Translations under genes and position numbers: made by a program
Part shown: piece by piece, positions 27,125 to 35,276 of the stretch
Layout of the letters: each line of letters starts with the position of its first letter
Position numbering within the stretch: position 1 is the stretch's first letter
The notes under the pieces: generated by a model
Told to the model about the DNA's origin: nothing
The model's input: the letters and a program-made list of their open reading frames with translations, nothing else
The model's database searches: none
Origin: NORP309 sp964352735
Lineage (GTDB): Bacteria; Pseudomonadota; Gammaproteobacteria; Xanthomonadales; Marinicellaceae
Assembly: GCA_964352735.1 (NCBI GenBank)
Contig: CAYGTC010000013.1
Location: 15,159 to 79,158, forward strand
Reading direction: 5' to 3'
Length of the DNA stretch: 64,000 nt

Positions 27125-29338
27125 GTGATTAAAAGCTTAGTTACCATCGTTATAACCATTGGGTTGATGTCGTGTGCATCAACGCAATTGGATTTATCTA
27201 AAGAGTTAGATGGTCATGATTACCTTGAAGGGCTTGATAATAATAAATACTCTGGTGCAATTTTTGGTGACAAGAATACCACAGAAAAACCAGTCAAACG
27301 GGAACAGTTCGAATTTTATCCTGGGACAGGGGAGTTTTTTAATTTAGAGGCGGCAAAAGTCAATAAACCTGCAGTCAGTGAGGAAGGTGAAATAACCCTC
27401 AATTTTGAAGGGGATCCATTACAAGGTGTCATCAATTTGTTGTTAGGCGAAGTGTTGAAAGAAAACTATGTGATTGCTCCAGGTATTGCTGGCTCTGTTA
27501 CTTTTGCAACAGTCAAACCAATCAATAAAAATCAAGTATTACCCATATTAGAGATGTTGTTGAGTTGGAACGGGGCTGCTCTTGTACTCATTGAAGACCG
27601 TTATCACATCATGCCAAGTGCGCAAGCTGTTAAAGGTAATTTAACGCCTGAGTTTGGTAAAATTGATGCAAGAACAGGTTATACCGTTATGGTGGTTCCA
27701 TTAGAATACATAGCACCAACAGAAATGGAAAAGGTTTTGCAACCTTACGCAAAAGAAGGCGCTATAGTTAAAGTCGATAATGCGCGCAATTTAATTTTTC
27801 TTGCTGGTACTAAAAGAGAGCTTTCTACATATATGGACACCATCAGTATTTTTGATGTTGACTGGCTTGAAGGCATGTCAACTGGTGTTTTTACGTTAGA
27901 AAAAGTTGAAGCAGCCACAGTTGTAGGGGAATTGGAGGCCATATTTGGCGAAGGCGCAGAAAATCCGCTTGCTGGTATGTTTCGATTCATGCCGCTTGAA
28001 AGGCTCAATGCCATTATGGTCATTACACCACAAAAAAAATACTTAAATAAAGCCAAAGAGTGGATCATGCGTTTAGATCGAGCTGATTCTGAAACTTCAA
28101 TTAACCTTTATGTATATAATGTCAAAAATATTAAAGCCGACGATTTAGCAGGCTATCTTAATGATGTATTCGGTGGCGGCGGTAGTTCCAGTAGTACAAG
28201 AAGGCAAAATTCAGGTTCAGTTGCACCTGGTGCAACAGGTCGCGAAATAGGTTCAACAGGCAGTGCATCAAGTAATATTACAAATGCCAGAAGCAGTAAT
28301 AATAGAAATCAAAATAGAGGCCCAAATACTGAAGGCATCAGTATCACACCAATTGAAGAAAACAATCAATTATTGATCAATGCCAATGCTCAGCAATATG
28401 AGTCTATAATGGCGGCAGTCAATAGGTTGGATATAGAGCCATTGCAGGTCTTAATTGAAGCCAAAATCATAGAGGTCTCATTAAATGAGGAAACAAGGTT
28501 TGGTGTTCAATGGGCTTTTGGCGATGCACGAGGAGAAACTGACAGCGATGGTGGAGAAACGACGAACCCTCAAGGTGCAAGACCAAATAATAGAGGTAAT
28601 AATTTTGGCGGATTCAGGGATACGCAATCGGCATTTTTAGGTGGTGTAAGTGAAGGTAGGCCAAACAGCTTGAGTTATGTATTGACAGGTGTTGATGTCA
28701 CTACTGCAATATCAGCCTTAGACTCAGATGGAAATGTAACCGTATTGTCAACGCCTTCATTATTGGTGCTTAATAATAAAGAAGCCACAATAAATGTCGG
28801 TAACGAAATCCCTGTTGTGACCAATAGTTTTAGTGGTATTGGTAATGGTAATGGAGGAAATATTGGTAGTAATTCGGTCAGTTTTAGACAAACGGGTATT
28901 ACACTTGAAGTCAAGCCTCGTATCAATCCAGGCGGCTTGGTTTATTTGGAAATCAATCAGCAGGTCAGTACCCCCGGAGAGCCTGAAGCCATTTCGCAAA
29001 ATAGACCCATTCAAAATCGTGAAATTAATACAGAAATTGCGATTCAAAGTGGACAAACAATTGTTATGGGTGGTTTGATCGAAGAAAACAGAACTAAAGG
29101 TTACTCAGGTGTTCCAGTGCTCGGAAGGATTCCTTTGTTGGGCAACTTGTTCAGTAATAGAAGTAATCAGGTTGAAAGAACAGAATTGTTGGTGCTTATT
29201 ACCCCTACTGTGATCCAAAATCCAGAGCAGGCAAAACAGCTAACTAAAGAGTACGCAAACCAGTTCAAAGGGTTGAAACCATTCAGTAAAAAGAATAATG
29301 ACAAAGAAGAAGAGTTAGAGAGTAATGAAGATGAATAA
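27125..29338 (+). CDS. gspD: Lipidated secretin GspD (XpsD-like)
   Basis: Outer-membrane channel of the type II secretion system. The 737-residue precursor starts at GTG with AGGAG eight bases upstream. Its signal peptide ends in a lipobox, LMSC, with Cys17 as the lipidation site, as in XpsD. N-domains follow, with a glycine/serine/asparagine-rich insertion about residues 350-400 in the N3 region. The C-terminal secretin domain contains VPVLGRIPLLGNLF and TELLVLITPTVI. Lipidation may make a separate GspS pilotin unnecessary. Confidence 0.95.
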   Translation: MIKSLVTIVITIGLMSCASTQLDLSKELDGHDYLEGLDNNKYSGAIFGDKNTTEKPVKREQFEFYPGTGEFFNLEAAKVNKPAVSEEGEITLNFEGDPLQGVINLLLGEVLKENYVIAPGIAGSVTFATVKPINKNQVLPILEMLLSWNGAALVLIEDRYHIMPSAQAVKGNLTPEFGKIDARTGYTVMVVPLEYIAPTEMEKVLQPYAKEGAIVKVDNARNLIFLAGTKRELSTYMDTISIFDVDWLEGMSTGVFTLEKVEAATVVGELEAIFGEGAENPLAGMFRFMPLERLNAIMVITPQKKYLNKAKEWIMRLDRADSETSINLYVYNVKNIKADDLAGYLNDVFGGGGSSSSTRRQNSGSVAPGATGREIGSTGSASSNITNARSSNNRNQNRGPNTEGISITPIEENNQLLINANAQQYESIMAAVNRLDIEPLQVLIEAKIIEVSLNEETRFGVQWAFGDARGETDSDGGETTNPQGARPNNRGNNFGGFRDTQSAFLGGVSEGRPNSLSYVLTGVDVTTAISALDSDGNVTVLSTPSLLVLNNKEATINVGNEIPVVTNSFSGIGNGNGGNIGSNSVSFRQTGITLEVKPRINPGGLVYLEINQQVSTPGEPEAISQNRPIQNREINTEIAIQSGQTIVMGGLIEENRTKGYSGVPVLGRIPLLGNLFSNRSNQVERTELLVLITPTVIQNPEQAKQLTKEYANQFKGLKPFSKKNNDKEEELESNEDE

Positions 29339-29753
29339 GTATAGTAAGCTGGTTATTTTAATTGTGTCAAGTATGTTGATGACAGCATGTATTGATCAAG
29401 AAAAAAATAAATTGGATAATCGAGCACAACAATTTTGGGACTATAAAATCAATAAAGAATTTAAAGAAGCCTATGAGTATTTAAGCCCGGGATGGAGAAA
29501 AACAGATACCTTAGAAGCCTTTAAACAAAGAATGCTTATCAGTAAAGCCAACTGGAAAGAAGCAAAAATGGTAAAAAAAGAGTGTTCGCAACCTGATTTA
29601 TGTGTAGTGACCATGTCCATAAAATATGAATATAAATTTCATACATCTGGAAGTCAAAAAATGCAAATTGAAAGTGCAGTAAAAGAAACATGGATTTTAA
29701 AAGATAAAATATGGTTCCATTTACCGTTACAGAAAAAAATGGGTCAAAAATAA
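29325..29753 (+). CDS. Small lipoprotein at the end of the type II secretion operon
   Basis: A 142-residue protein with signal peptide and lipobox LMTAC (Cys22). The body (QFWDYKINKEFKEAYEYLSPGWR and following, with WILKDKIWFHLPL near the end) suggests an NTF2-like or SnoaL-like fold, but this is only an impression. It overlaps gspD by 14 bp and was probably transcribed with it. Function unknown; an accessory secretion lipoprotein is possible. An alternative ATG lies at 29331. Confidence 0.7.
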   Translation: MKMNKYSKLVILIVSSMLMTACIDQEKNKLDNRAQQFWDYKINKEFKEAYEYLSPGWRKTDTLEAFKQRMLISKANWKEAKMVKKECSQPDLCVVTMSIKYEYKFHTSGSQKMQIESAVKETWILKDKIWFHLPLQKKMGQK

Positions 29754-29760
29754 TATTTAC

Positions 29761-29804
29761 TTGCGATTTAAAATAAAATATCGTAATATGCTATCAGCTA
29801 TAAT
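29761..29804 (+). promoter_or_regulatory. Strong promoter region of the 497-residue secreted protein gene
   Basis: TTGCGA (29761-29766) and TAATAT (29784-29789) are 17 bp apart. A second, perfect TATAAT lies at 29799-29804 without a good -35. Together with AGGAG eight bases before the ATG, they point to high expression. Confidence 0.6.
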
Positions 29805-29873
29805 ATAAATATCTTCATGCATGGTGCCTGAGGAGAAAATATAGCCCTGTATTTATTTTAGGAGTTCTAAAAA

Positions 29874-31367
29874 ATGAAAAGAAATAATTTGACAACTGCG
29901 GTACTAGCAGGTATTACTGGTTTAGCTGGTATTGCAAGCGTATCAAATGCAGTTAACTTGAATTCTGACGGTGTTGGTCAGGTTCTTATTTATCCTTATT
30001 ACACAGTTAATAATGGTTTAAACACTTTGATTTCAGTAGTTAACACTACTGATCAAGTTAAAGCAATTAAAGTACGTTTCCTTGAAGGCAAAAACAGCCG
30101 TGAGGTACTCGATTTCAACTTGTATATGTCTCCTTTTGACGTATGGACAGCTGGTCTTGTTGCTGCTGTTTCTACAACTCCAGGTTGGGAAGGTCAAAAC
30201 ACAGTTAAATTGCTAACAACTGATACTTCATGTACTGTTCCTGCAATCAATGGTCAAGAGTTCTTACCATTTGCATTCTCAGGTGCATTTAATGATGGTA
30301 TCATCCAAGATTTGTCTCGTTCAACTGAAGGTCACTTCGAAATGATCGAAATGGGCGAAGTCATTGGTGATGATGCAGTTGCTGCAACACACATTAATGG
30401 TGCTGATCCACGTGAGCCACAAGATTGTCAACAATTAGTTAACAACTGGACAGCTCCTACTGGTCAATGGATTATTGATTCATCTGTTAATATCGTTGAT
30501 CCAGATGGTTCTGGTGGTTTATTCGGTTCTGCATCTTTGGTTGATGTTGCTGAAGGTGTTGATTTTGCATACAATGCAGATGCTTTCCAAGCTTATTCTA
30601 CTTTAGAACAGCATTCTTTCCCTGGTGATTTATTCCCAAGTATTGCTACTGGTAATATTCAGCAAAGTATCGTTTTCAATAACGGTGTAGCTGTAACTAC
30701 TGATTGGGTTACATCTTCTGTTGAAGCGGTAAGTGCTTCTTATATGCACCAAAATATTTATGGTGAGTATGCTCTAGATGAAGGTATTAATGCAAGAACT
30801 GAGTGGGTTGTAACTTTCCCTACTAAATCTTTCTATGTTGATGATTTGAACTCTATTGGTCCTGTACCTTTTGAGCCATTCACAACTATCATTGATAAAA
30901 ACCCTGCTTCTCCACAATATGGTATCGGTGCTTGTGAACAGTATGCAATTGCTGGTATTTATGATCGTGAAGAAACAACTCCGACTGCTGGTAATACACC
31001 ACCACCTCCTTCTCCAGTACCACCAGGCATTAATCCTAATATACCTGTATTCTGTTGGGAAGCTAATGTTCTTGAGTTTGATGCTGGTGCAGCTGTAGTT
31101 GGCGCATCTGCTATTTTAGGTTCAGATAATACAACTAACTTTGCTACACCTTATGCTAATGGTTGGTTGAACCTTATGTTCACTCCAAGTCAGTTTACTG
31201 ATAATGGTTTCTCAAACCCAGGTAGTGTACAACAACAGTATAACGGTCTTCCTGTGACTGGTTTTGCATTGCAAAAATATACTAACTCAAATGCTCAGCC
31301 TGGTATGTTGGCTCAGTATGGCGGTTTGTTCCCACAAAGAGGACTTAAAGTTATTACTTCTTTATAA
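29874..31367 (+). CDS. Probable abundant secreted/surface protein, unknown function
   Basis: A 497-residue exported protein with a signal peptide (cleavage near SNA-VN, about residue 26). The mature N-terminus LNSDGVGQVLIYPYYTVNNG and the segment VVNTTDQVKAIKVRFLEGKN look conserved; I recall similar unnamed proteins in gammaproteobacteria. A proline-rich linker (PPPPSPVPPG, about residue 380) precedes the last 110 residues. There is no membrane anchor or sorting signal at the C-terminus. It uses GGT, GTT, ACT and GCT codons heavily, unlike its neighbours, which fits high expression. It stands alone between a strong promoter and a strong terminator. Confidence 0.65.
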   Translation: MKRNNLTTAVLAGITGLAGIASVSNAVNLNSDGVGQVLIYPYYTVNNGLNTLISVVNTTDQVKAIKVRFLEGKNSREVLDFNLYMSPFDVWTAGLVAAVSTTPGWEGQNTVKLLTTDTSCTVPAINGQEFLPFAFSGAFNDGIIQDLSRSTEGHFEMIEMGEVIGDDAVAATHINGADPREPQDCQQLVNNWTAPTGQWIIDSSVNIVDPDGSGGLFGSASLVDVAEGVDFAYNADAFQAYSTLEQHSFPGDLFPSIATGNIQQSIVFNNGVAVTTDWVTSSVEAVSASYMHQNIYGEYALDEGINARTEWVVTFPTKSFYVDDLNSIGPVPFEPFTTIIDKNPASPQYGIGACEQYAIAGIYDREETTPTAGNTPPPPSPVPPGINPNIPVFCWEANVLEFDAGAAVVGASAILGSDNTTNFATPYANGWLNLMFTPSQFTDNGFSNPGSVQQQYNGLPVTGFALQKYTNSNAQPGMLAQYGGLFPQRGLKVITSL

Positions 31368-31394
31368 TATAATAAAGATTAATAATTTAGTTTT

Positions 31395-31428
31395 AAAAAA
31401 AGTGAGCGATTTATCGCTCACTTTTTTT
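31395..31428 (+). terminator. Rho-independent terminator
   Basis: A 16-bp perfect stem (31395-31410 with 31413-31428) includes GTGAGCGAT/ATCGCTCAC, flanked by an A-run and a T-run of seven. It closes the secreted-protein gene. Confidence 0.9.
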
Positions 31429-31727
31429 ATGGAAACAATTTATAAACCTGATTATTTCATTTAAATTTTTAATGGTGTTTGTAAATAAGTAATAAAGAAT
31501 AGTTTTAGCTGATTAAAAATTATAAAAATATTTAAATATAACTCATTTGTTTTTGTAAAAATTGTATATAAATTAAAATGTTTTTTGGGAGTAGGGCATA
31601 AAACTATTAATTAGGTTAAATTAATACCCTTTCAATATAAATATGATTGCTGATATTGAAGTCATTTAAGAAAAAATTAACACTTACTACTGTATAATTG
31701 TAAGAATTGTAAAAATAGAGATAAATT
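31429..31727. other. AT-rich intergenic region
   Basis: About 300 bp of very AT-rich sequence. A TATAAT at about 31694-31699, some 30 bp before the next gene, may be its -10. No convincing gene or repeat was seen. Confidence 0.5.
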
Positions 31728-32726
31728 ATGAAAAAACTTATCATTTCAAGCATGATAATGTTCAGTTTTTCGGGATTAACACAAAACTTAATACTCGATG
31801 GACAAACGATACCACTTAACCAGTCAACTCCTATGAGTATTGATTCTGCGACTGGAGATATCAGAATTACCAGTCTAAATGGAGCCCTCAGTTGCCAAGA
31901 AGTTGGTGATGAACCTACTGTATCATTAGTAGCGAGCCCTACAGTTGTTAACTCAGGTGGCACTACGCGTTTAACATGGAATGTAGGTAATAATGCTACC
32001 AGTTGTACAAGAACTGGCGATTGGAGTGGAGAAATAACAGGTGGATTGGTCTCAAATGGTTCACACTTTCTTGATATTGCGAATATAACCAGCAATAGTT
32101 CATTCGGTATCAGTTGTACTAATAACTTTGGAACTTCACCAATTGCAACAGCAAATGTCAATATAGCTGGTAATCCAGCATGTACTAATAGACCACCTAT
32201 TTTAAACGGCAACGAAGACAGAACAATTAGATTAATACCAGGTGCCCCATTTAATGGACCAGGCGTGCCACAAAATCCTGCGTCATATAATGGCCTTTAT
32301 ACAGAAATCGTTAATGGAGGAGGTGATTGGCCTGGTGAAACAGGTGGACAGTCATTTGCAACATTGACATCTGGCCAATATATTGCCATGCAGTTTACTA
32401 CCAGTAATGTAAATGAAGAAGGTAAAATCAATATGGTTGCACCAAGTAATGGTCAAGGTCCCGGCTCAGGAGGCATTACCATGTCATTAAGTGAATGCCC
32501 AGGTGATTTTTCTATGACAAATGTATGTAGAACAGTGGGTGGAGGTTCGCCAAGTTTGAGGTGGTCATTAGATCCTAATGAAAACCCAAATCTAATTTGT
32601 AAATTAGAAAAAAATACAACTTATTATTTTAATATAGTGCATTCAAATTCAACAGGAAATAACTTTTCTACTACCAGTTGTAATAGTACTGAAGGATATT
32701 GTGGTATTATTTTCAACAATCAATAA
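31728..32726 (+). CDS. Secreted cysteine-rich protein, unknown function
   Basis: A 332-residue protein with an N-terminal signal-like segment. An Ig-like module follows (about 65-150; PTVSLVASPTVVNSGGTTRLTW), then a glycine/asparagine-rich domain. Nine cysteines are spread across the mature part, suggesting disulfides and periplasmic or extracellular location; DsbC is encoded upstream in this window. I do not recognise the C-terminal domain. A possible type II secretion substrate, but that is inference. Confidence 0.6.
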   Translation: MKKLIISSMIMFSFSGLTQNLILDGQTIPLNQSTPMSIDSATGDIRITSLNGALSCQEVGDEPTVSLVASPTVVNSGGTTRLTWNVGNNATSCTRTGDWSGEITGGLVSNGSHFLDIANITSNSSFGISCTNNFGTSPIATANVNIAGNPACTNRPPILNGNEDRTIRLIPGAPFNGPGVPQNPASYNGLYTEIVNGGGDWPGETGGQSFATLTSGQYIAMQFTTSNVNEEGKINMVAPSNGQGPGSGGITMSLSECPGDFSMTNVCRTVGGGSPSLRWSLDPNENPNLICKLEKNTTYYFNIVHSNSTGNNFSTTSCNSTEGYCGIIFNNQ

Positions 32727-32761
32727 ATATTGAAGTAATCCTATAAAAAATTGAACTAACT

Positions 32762-32796
32762 AAGCTAAATAATCATCTTACATGATTATTTAGCTT
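32762..32796 (+). terminator. Hairpin terminator
   Basis: A 15-bp perfect stem (32762-32776 with 32782-32796) with a 5-base loop, followed by a T-rich stretch. It ends the cysteine-rich secreted protein gene. Confidence 0.75.
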
Positions 32797-32813
32797 TATT
32801 TATTTATATACAT

Positions 32814-33779
32814 ATGAAAACAAAATTTACAATTATAATAATTAGCTGCATTTTTGTTAATCTTGCATTAGCAAATTCTTTTATCTTAAAACAAGGCAAT
32901 ATAGATGTAACCATTAAAGATCTTGATGGTTATGCATATAAGATACCAATCGAGCACAGAGGAGATTATTTTAATTCTATACAAAGGCTAGAGAAGTCGC
33001 TTTATTCAATCATGAATATGAAGCACATTGTTAGATATGGAAAAGAACAAGGTTTAGTGAATGAAACCGAGGTTGATATTACTGTGAATGAAAGGATATT
33101 TGAATATTTTCCACATTCAGATAAAGCTTTTAGTATGCAAGAGGAAAATAAAATAATTTTGCTGAAAAACTTTCTAAAGAAAGAAGAAGCTTATAAACAA
33201 ATTCAAAAAAAAATAACGACCCCGTTAAATAAAGATGATTTGTTAGAATTAGCAGAAGAAAAATACATAGCAAATAAAAACTCATATAAAATCCATGATG
33301 AACGAACTTTAGATTTCATTGCAATTATCTACAATGAAAACAATAAATTAGCACAAGCAAAATTAGCACAAAAGTTACATAATGACATTAATGGAAGTGT
33401 TGAAAAATTTAAAGAATTAAAACAAGGTTTTAACGAAAATAAAGAAGTGAATATTGAGATTCATAAAGACATAAAGTTTCAATACAATATAAGAAATAAA
33501 GAATATTCAGATAAAGTTTATGCCATAGACAGTATTGGCGTGCTTCCAGAGATTATAAACTATAACAATCGCTTTTTTATTGCTCAAATTACAAATATAC
33601 AAGAGGAAAAAATAAAACCTTTTGAAGATGTAAAACAAGAAATTATTAAAAGCATAAAAAAGGAATATGCCGATAGAAAGTTTAATTCATTAATGATATC
33701 TTTGACAAAAGACGAAATTGAAGTGAATAAAGACATATTGCCATCATTGAAATCACGATATTTAAATAAAGAGAATTAA
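32814..33779 (+). CDS. Exported parvulin-like peptidyl-prolyl isomerase (divergent)
   Basis: A 321-residue protein with a signal peptide (cleavage near ALA-NS). The overall plan resembles PpiC/SurA-type isomerases: a helical N-terminal chaperone region, YIANKNSYKIHDERTLDFIAII, split as YIANKNSY and KIHDERTLDFIAII at the parvulin start, and PFEDVKQEIIKSIKKEYA near the end. The parvulin core is divergent, so catalytic activity is uncertain. No ribosome site is visible. It lies two bases before the Wzm gene, so it may assist a surface-polysaccharide or secretion machine. Confidence 0.55.
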   Translation: MKTKFTIIIISCIFVNLALANSFILKQGNIDVTIKDLDGYAYKIPIEHRGDYFNSIQRLEKSLYSIMNMKHIVRYGKEQGLVNETEVDITVNERIFEYFPHSDKAFSMQEENKIILLKNFLKKEEAYKQIQKKITTPLNKDDLLELAEEKYIANKNSYKIHDERTLDFIAIIYNENNKLAQAKLAQKLHNDINGSVEKFKELKQGFNENKEVNIEIHKDIKFQYNIRNKEYSDKVYAIDSIGVLPEIINYNNRFFIAQITNIQEEKIKPFEDVKQEIIKSIKKEYADRKFNSLMISLTKDEIEVNKDILPSLKSRYLNKEN

Positions 33780-33781
33780 TA

Positions 33782-34537
33782 TTGTTTAAATATTTTTTAA
33801 AAAGGGAAATTAAAGAAAACTATTTAGGCAATTTAACTGGCTTCTCTTGGGTTATTATTCAACCAGTATTAACCTTGATTATTTATACTGTTGTCTTTGA
33901 AAAAATATTTAAAGCAAGAATTCCAGAAGCAGAAAATGTGGGTTTTATTGTTTATCTTGCTTTAGCATTTTGGCCTTGGATAGCTTTCTCTGAATCAATA
34001 TTAAAATCAATTACCACAATAACAAGTAAAAAAGATTTAATAGGCAAAGTAAGAATAGATTTAAGGCAAGTAGTATTTGCAACAGTTACTTCAGTATTCA
34101 TTATTAATTTAATTGGCTATGCATTGGTGTTAATTATTTTAATGATTGTGGGTAAATCTTTTAATTACATGTACGTACCCTTATTAATACTCCCAATACT
34201 TCAGTTATATATATTTTCATTGTCATTGGCATTAATATTATCGTCACTACAAGTATTTGTCAGAGACACACTACATTTAATGAGTACATTGATAACATTG
34301 TGGTTTTTTTCGACGCCAATTATATATTCTGAGTCAATTATGCCAGAATCAATTCGCAGTTACATGCAATATAATCCGCTATACTATCCAGTAAAATTCA
34401 TTCATGATGCAATGTTAACTGATAAGAACTTGCCATGGATTGAAATGCTATACTTATCAATTGGGTTTATTGTCTTATTGTATGTGGCCAATAAAATGTT
34501 TAAAAAGTTATCCCCGCATTTTGAAGATTTTCTGTGA
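33782..34537 (+). CDS. wzm: Polysaccharide ABC transporter permease Wzm
   Basis: Integral membrane subunit of an ABC-2-type exporter of O-antigen or similar polysaccharide. The 251-residue protein has an N-terminal amphipathic KRE stretch, TGFSWVIIQPVLTLIIYTVVF, split as TGFSWVIIQP and VLTLIIYTVVF as first helix, and a typical ending with YNPLYYPVKFIHDAML. It starts with TTG directly after the parvulin-like gene. Its ATPase partner is not adjacent but lies 740 bp downstream, beyond an opposite-strand gene. Confidence 0.88.
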   Translation: MFKYFLKREIKENYLGNLTGFSWVIIQPVLTLIIYTVVFEKIFKARIPEAENVGFIVYLALAFWPWIAFSESILKSITTITSKKDLIGKVRIDLRQVVFATVTSVFIINLIGYALVLIILMIVGKSFNYMYVPLLILPILQLYIFSLSLALILSSLQVFVRDTLHLMSTLITLWFFSTPIIYSESIMPESIRSYMQYNPLYYPVKFIHDAMLTDKNLPWIEMLYLSIGFIVLLYVANKMFKKLSPHFEDFL

Positions 34538-34544
34538 ATCAAAA

Positions 34545-34577
34545 AAGCCATGGATCTGAAATCAGAGGCCATGGCTT
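34545..34577. terminator. Hairpin between convergent genes
   Basis: AAGCCATGG and CCATGGCTT form the outer stem, with CTGA/TCAG inside. It sits just after the wzm stop and before the convergent small membrane gene. A-rich before and mixed AT after; probably a terminator. Confidence 0.6.
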
Positions 34578-34625
34578 ATAAAGCATATAAATAAAGCTTT
34601 TTAAAAAGGCATTATTAATAATAGA

Positions 34626-35036
34626 TCAGAAGTTTTCAGGAACTTCATAATCAGGAAAACGCTCTAAAAGAAAGGCCAGTAATTCATCAACTTTTTCATC
34701 CTGACCTTTTTCTTGATAATAAACCAAGGTTTCCATTACTTGTTCAGGTGTTTTATACATAATTGACATGTTCATTTTACTGGTAAGTTTTTTGCGGTGT
34801 GCATCACTGGCTCGCGGTACTTTTTGTTGTTCTAAATCATTTTGAGCGAACTCATCTTCAAGAAAAGATAAATCCTTTTTCTTTTTGGCTTTCTTTTTAA
34901 TGGGCTGTTTTTTTACAACATTAACGACTTCTTCGTTAGTTGGCTGGTTATTCTTCCAAATAATGGCAGCAACAAATATAGCAACACTTGAAAGAAGAAC
35001 CATCATTAAAATATTTTTTTGAGATTTTGTAGACAT
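34626..35036 (-). CDS. Small single-helix membrane protein, unknown function
   Basis: A 136-residue protein with one N-terminal membrane helix (about 9-27), a lysine-rich linker (VVKKQPIKKKAKKKKD) and a helical C-terminal domain (TPEQVMETLVYYQEKGQDEKVDELLAFLLERF, read in parts TPEQVMETLVYYQ and DELLAFLLERF) with a TPR-like look. It lies on the opposite strand between wzm and wzt. No family recognised. Confidence 0.6.
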   Translation of the reverse strand: MSTKSQKNILMMVLLSSVAIFVAAIIWKNNQPTNEEVVNVVKKQPIKKKAKKKKDLSFLEDEFAQNDLEQQKVPRASDAHRKKLTSKMNMSIMYKTPEQVMETLVYYQEKGQDEKVDELLAFLLERFPDYEVPENF

Positions 35037-35240
35037 TGATTAATCCAATTAATTTTTGTATTTGAGTATTTTACTGGATATAGGTTCAATTTATTAAAAT
35101 ATATTTTAAATAGCGTCTATATTTATGGGTAAAAAAGTTGGCTTGAATAAAAAAAGGTTAAAAAAACATAAAATAAGCAAAGATAAATAATAATTAGCAA
35201 TTTATTTATGGCTAACACCGATAATAAAGATGGTATGTAA

Positions 35241-35246
35241 TATAAT
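35241..35246 (+). promoter_or_regulatory. Possible -10 element before wzt
   Basis: A perfect TATAAT 31 bp before the TTG start of wzt, in an AT-rich spacer. The -35 match is poor. It could start the wzt-glycosyltransferase unit. Confidence 0.35.
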
Positions 35247-35276
35247 TCAAAATCAAAGAAACACACGAAAAATAAA

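Noticed and set aside
31616..32212. A 198-codon minus-strand frame opposite the cysteine-rich secreted protein.
   Set aside because: It has a poor start context and low-complexity N-terminus, and mirrors the codon pattern of the opposite gene, which has a signal peptide and cysteine pattern.
34626..35036. Toxin-antitoxin or immunity role for the small gene between wzm and wzt.
   Set aside because: There is no partner gene and the membrane helix plus TPR-like tail give no support for such a role.
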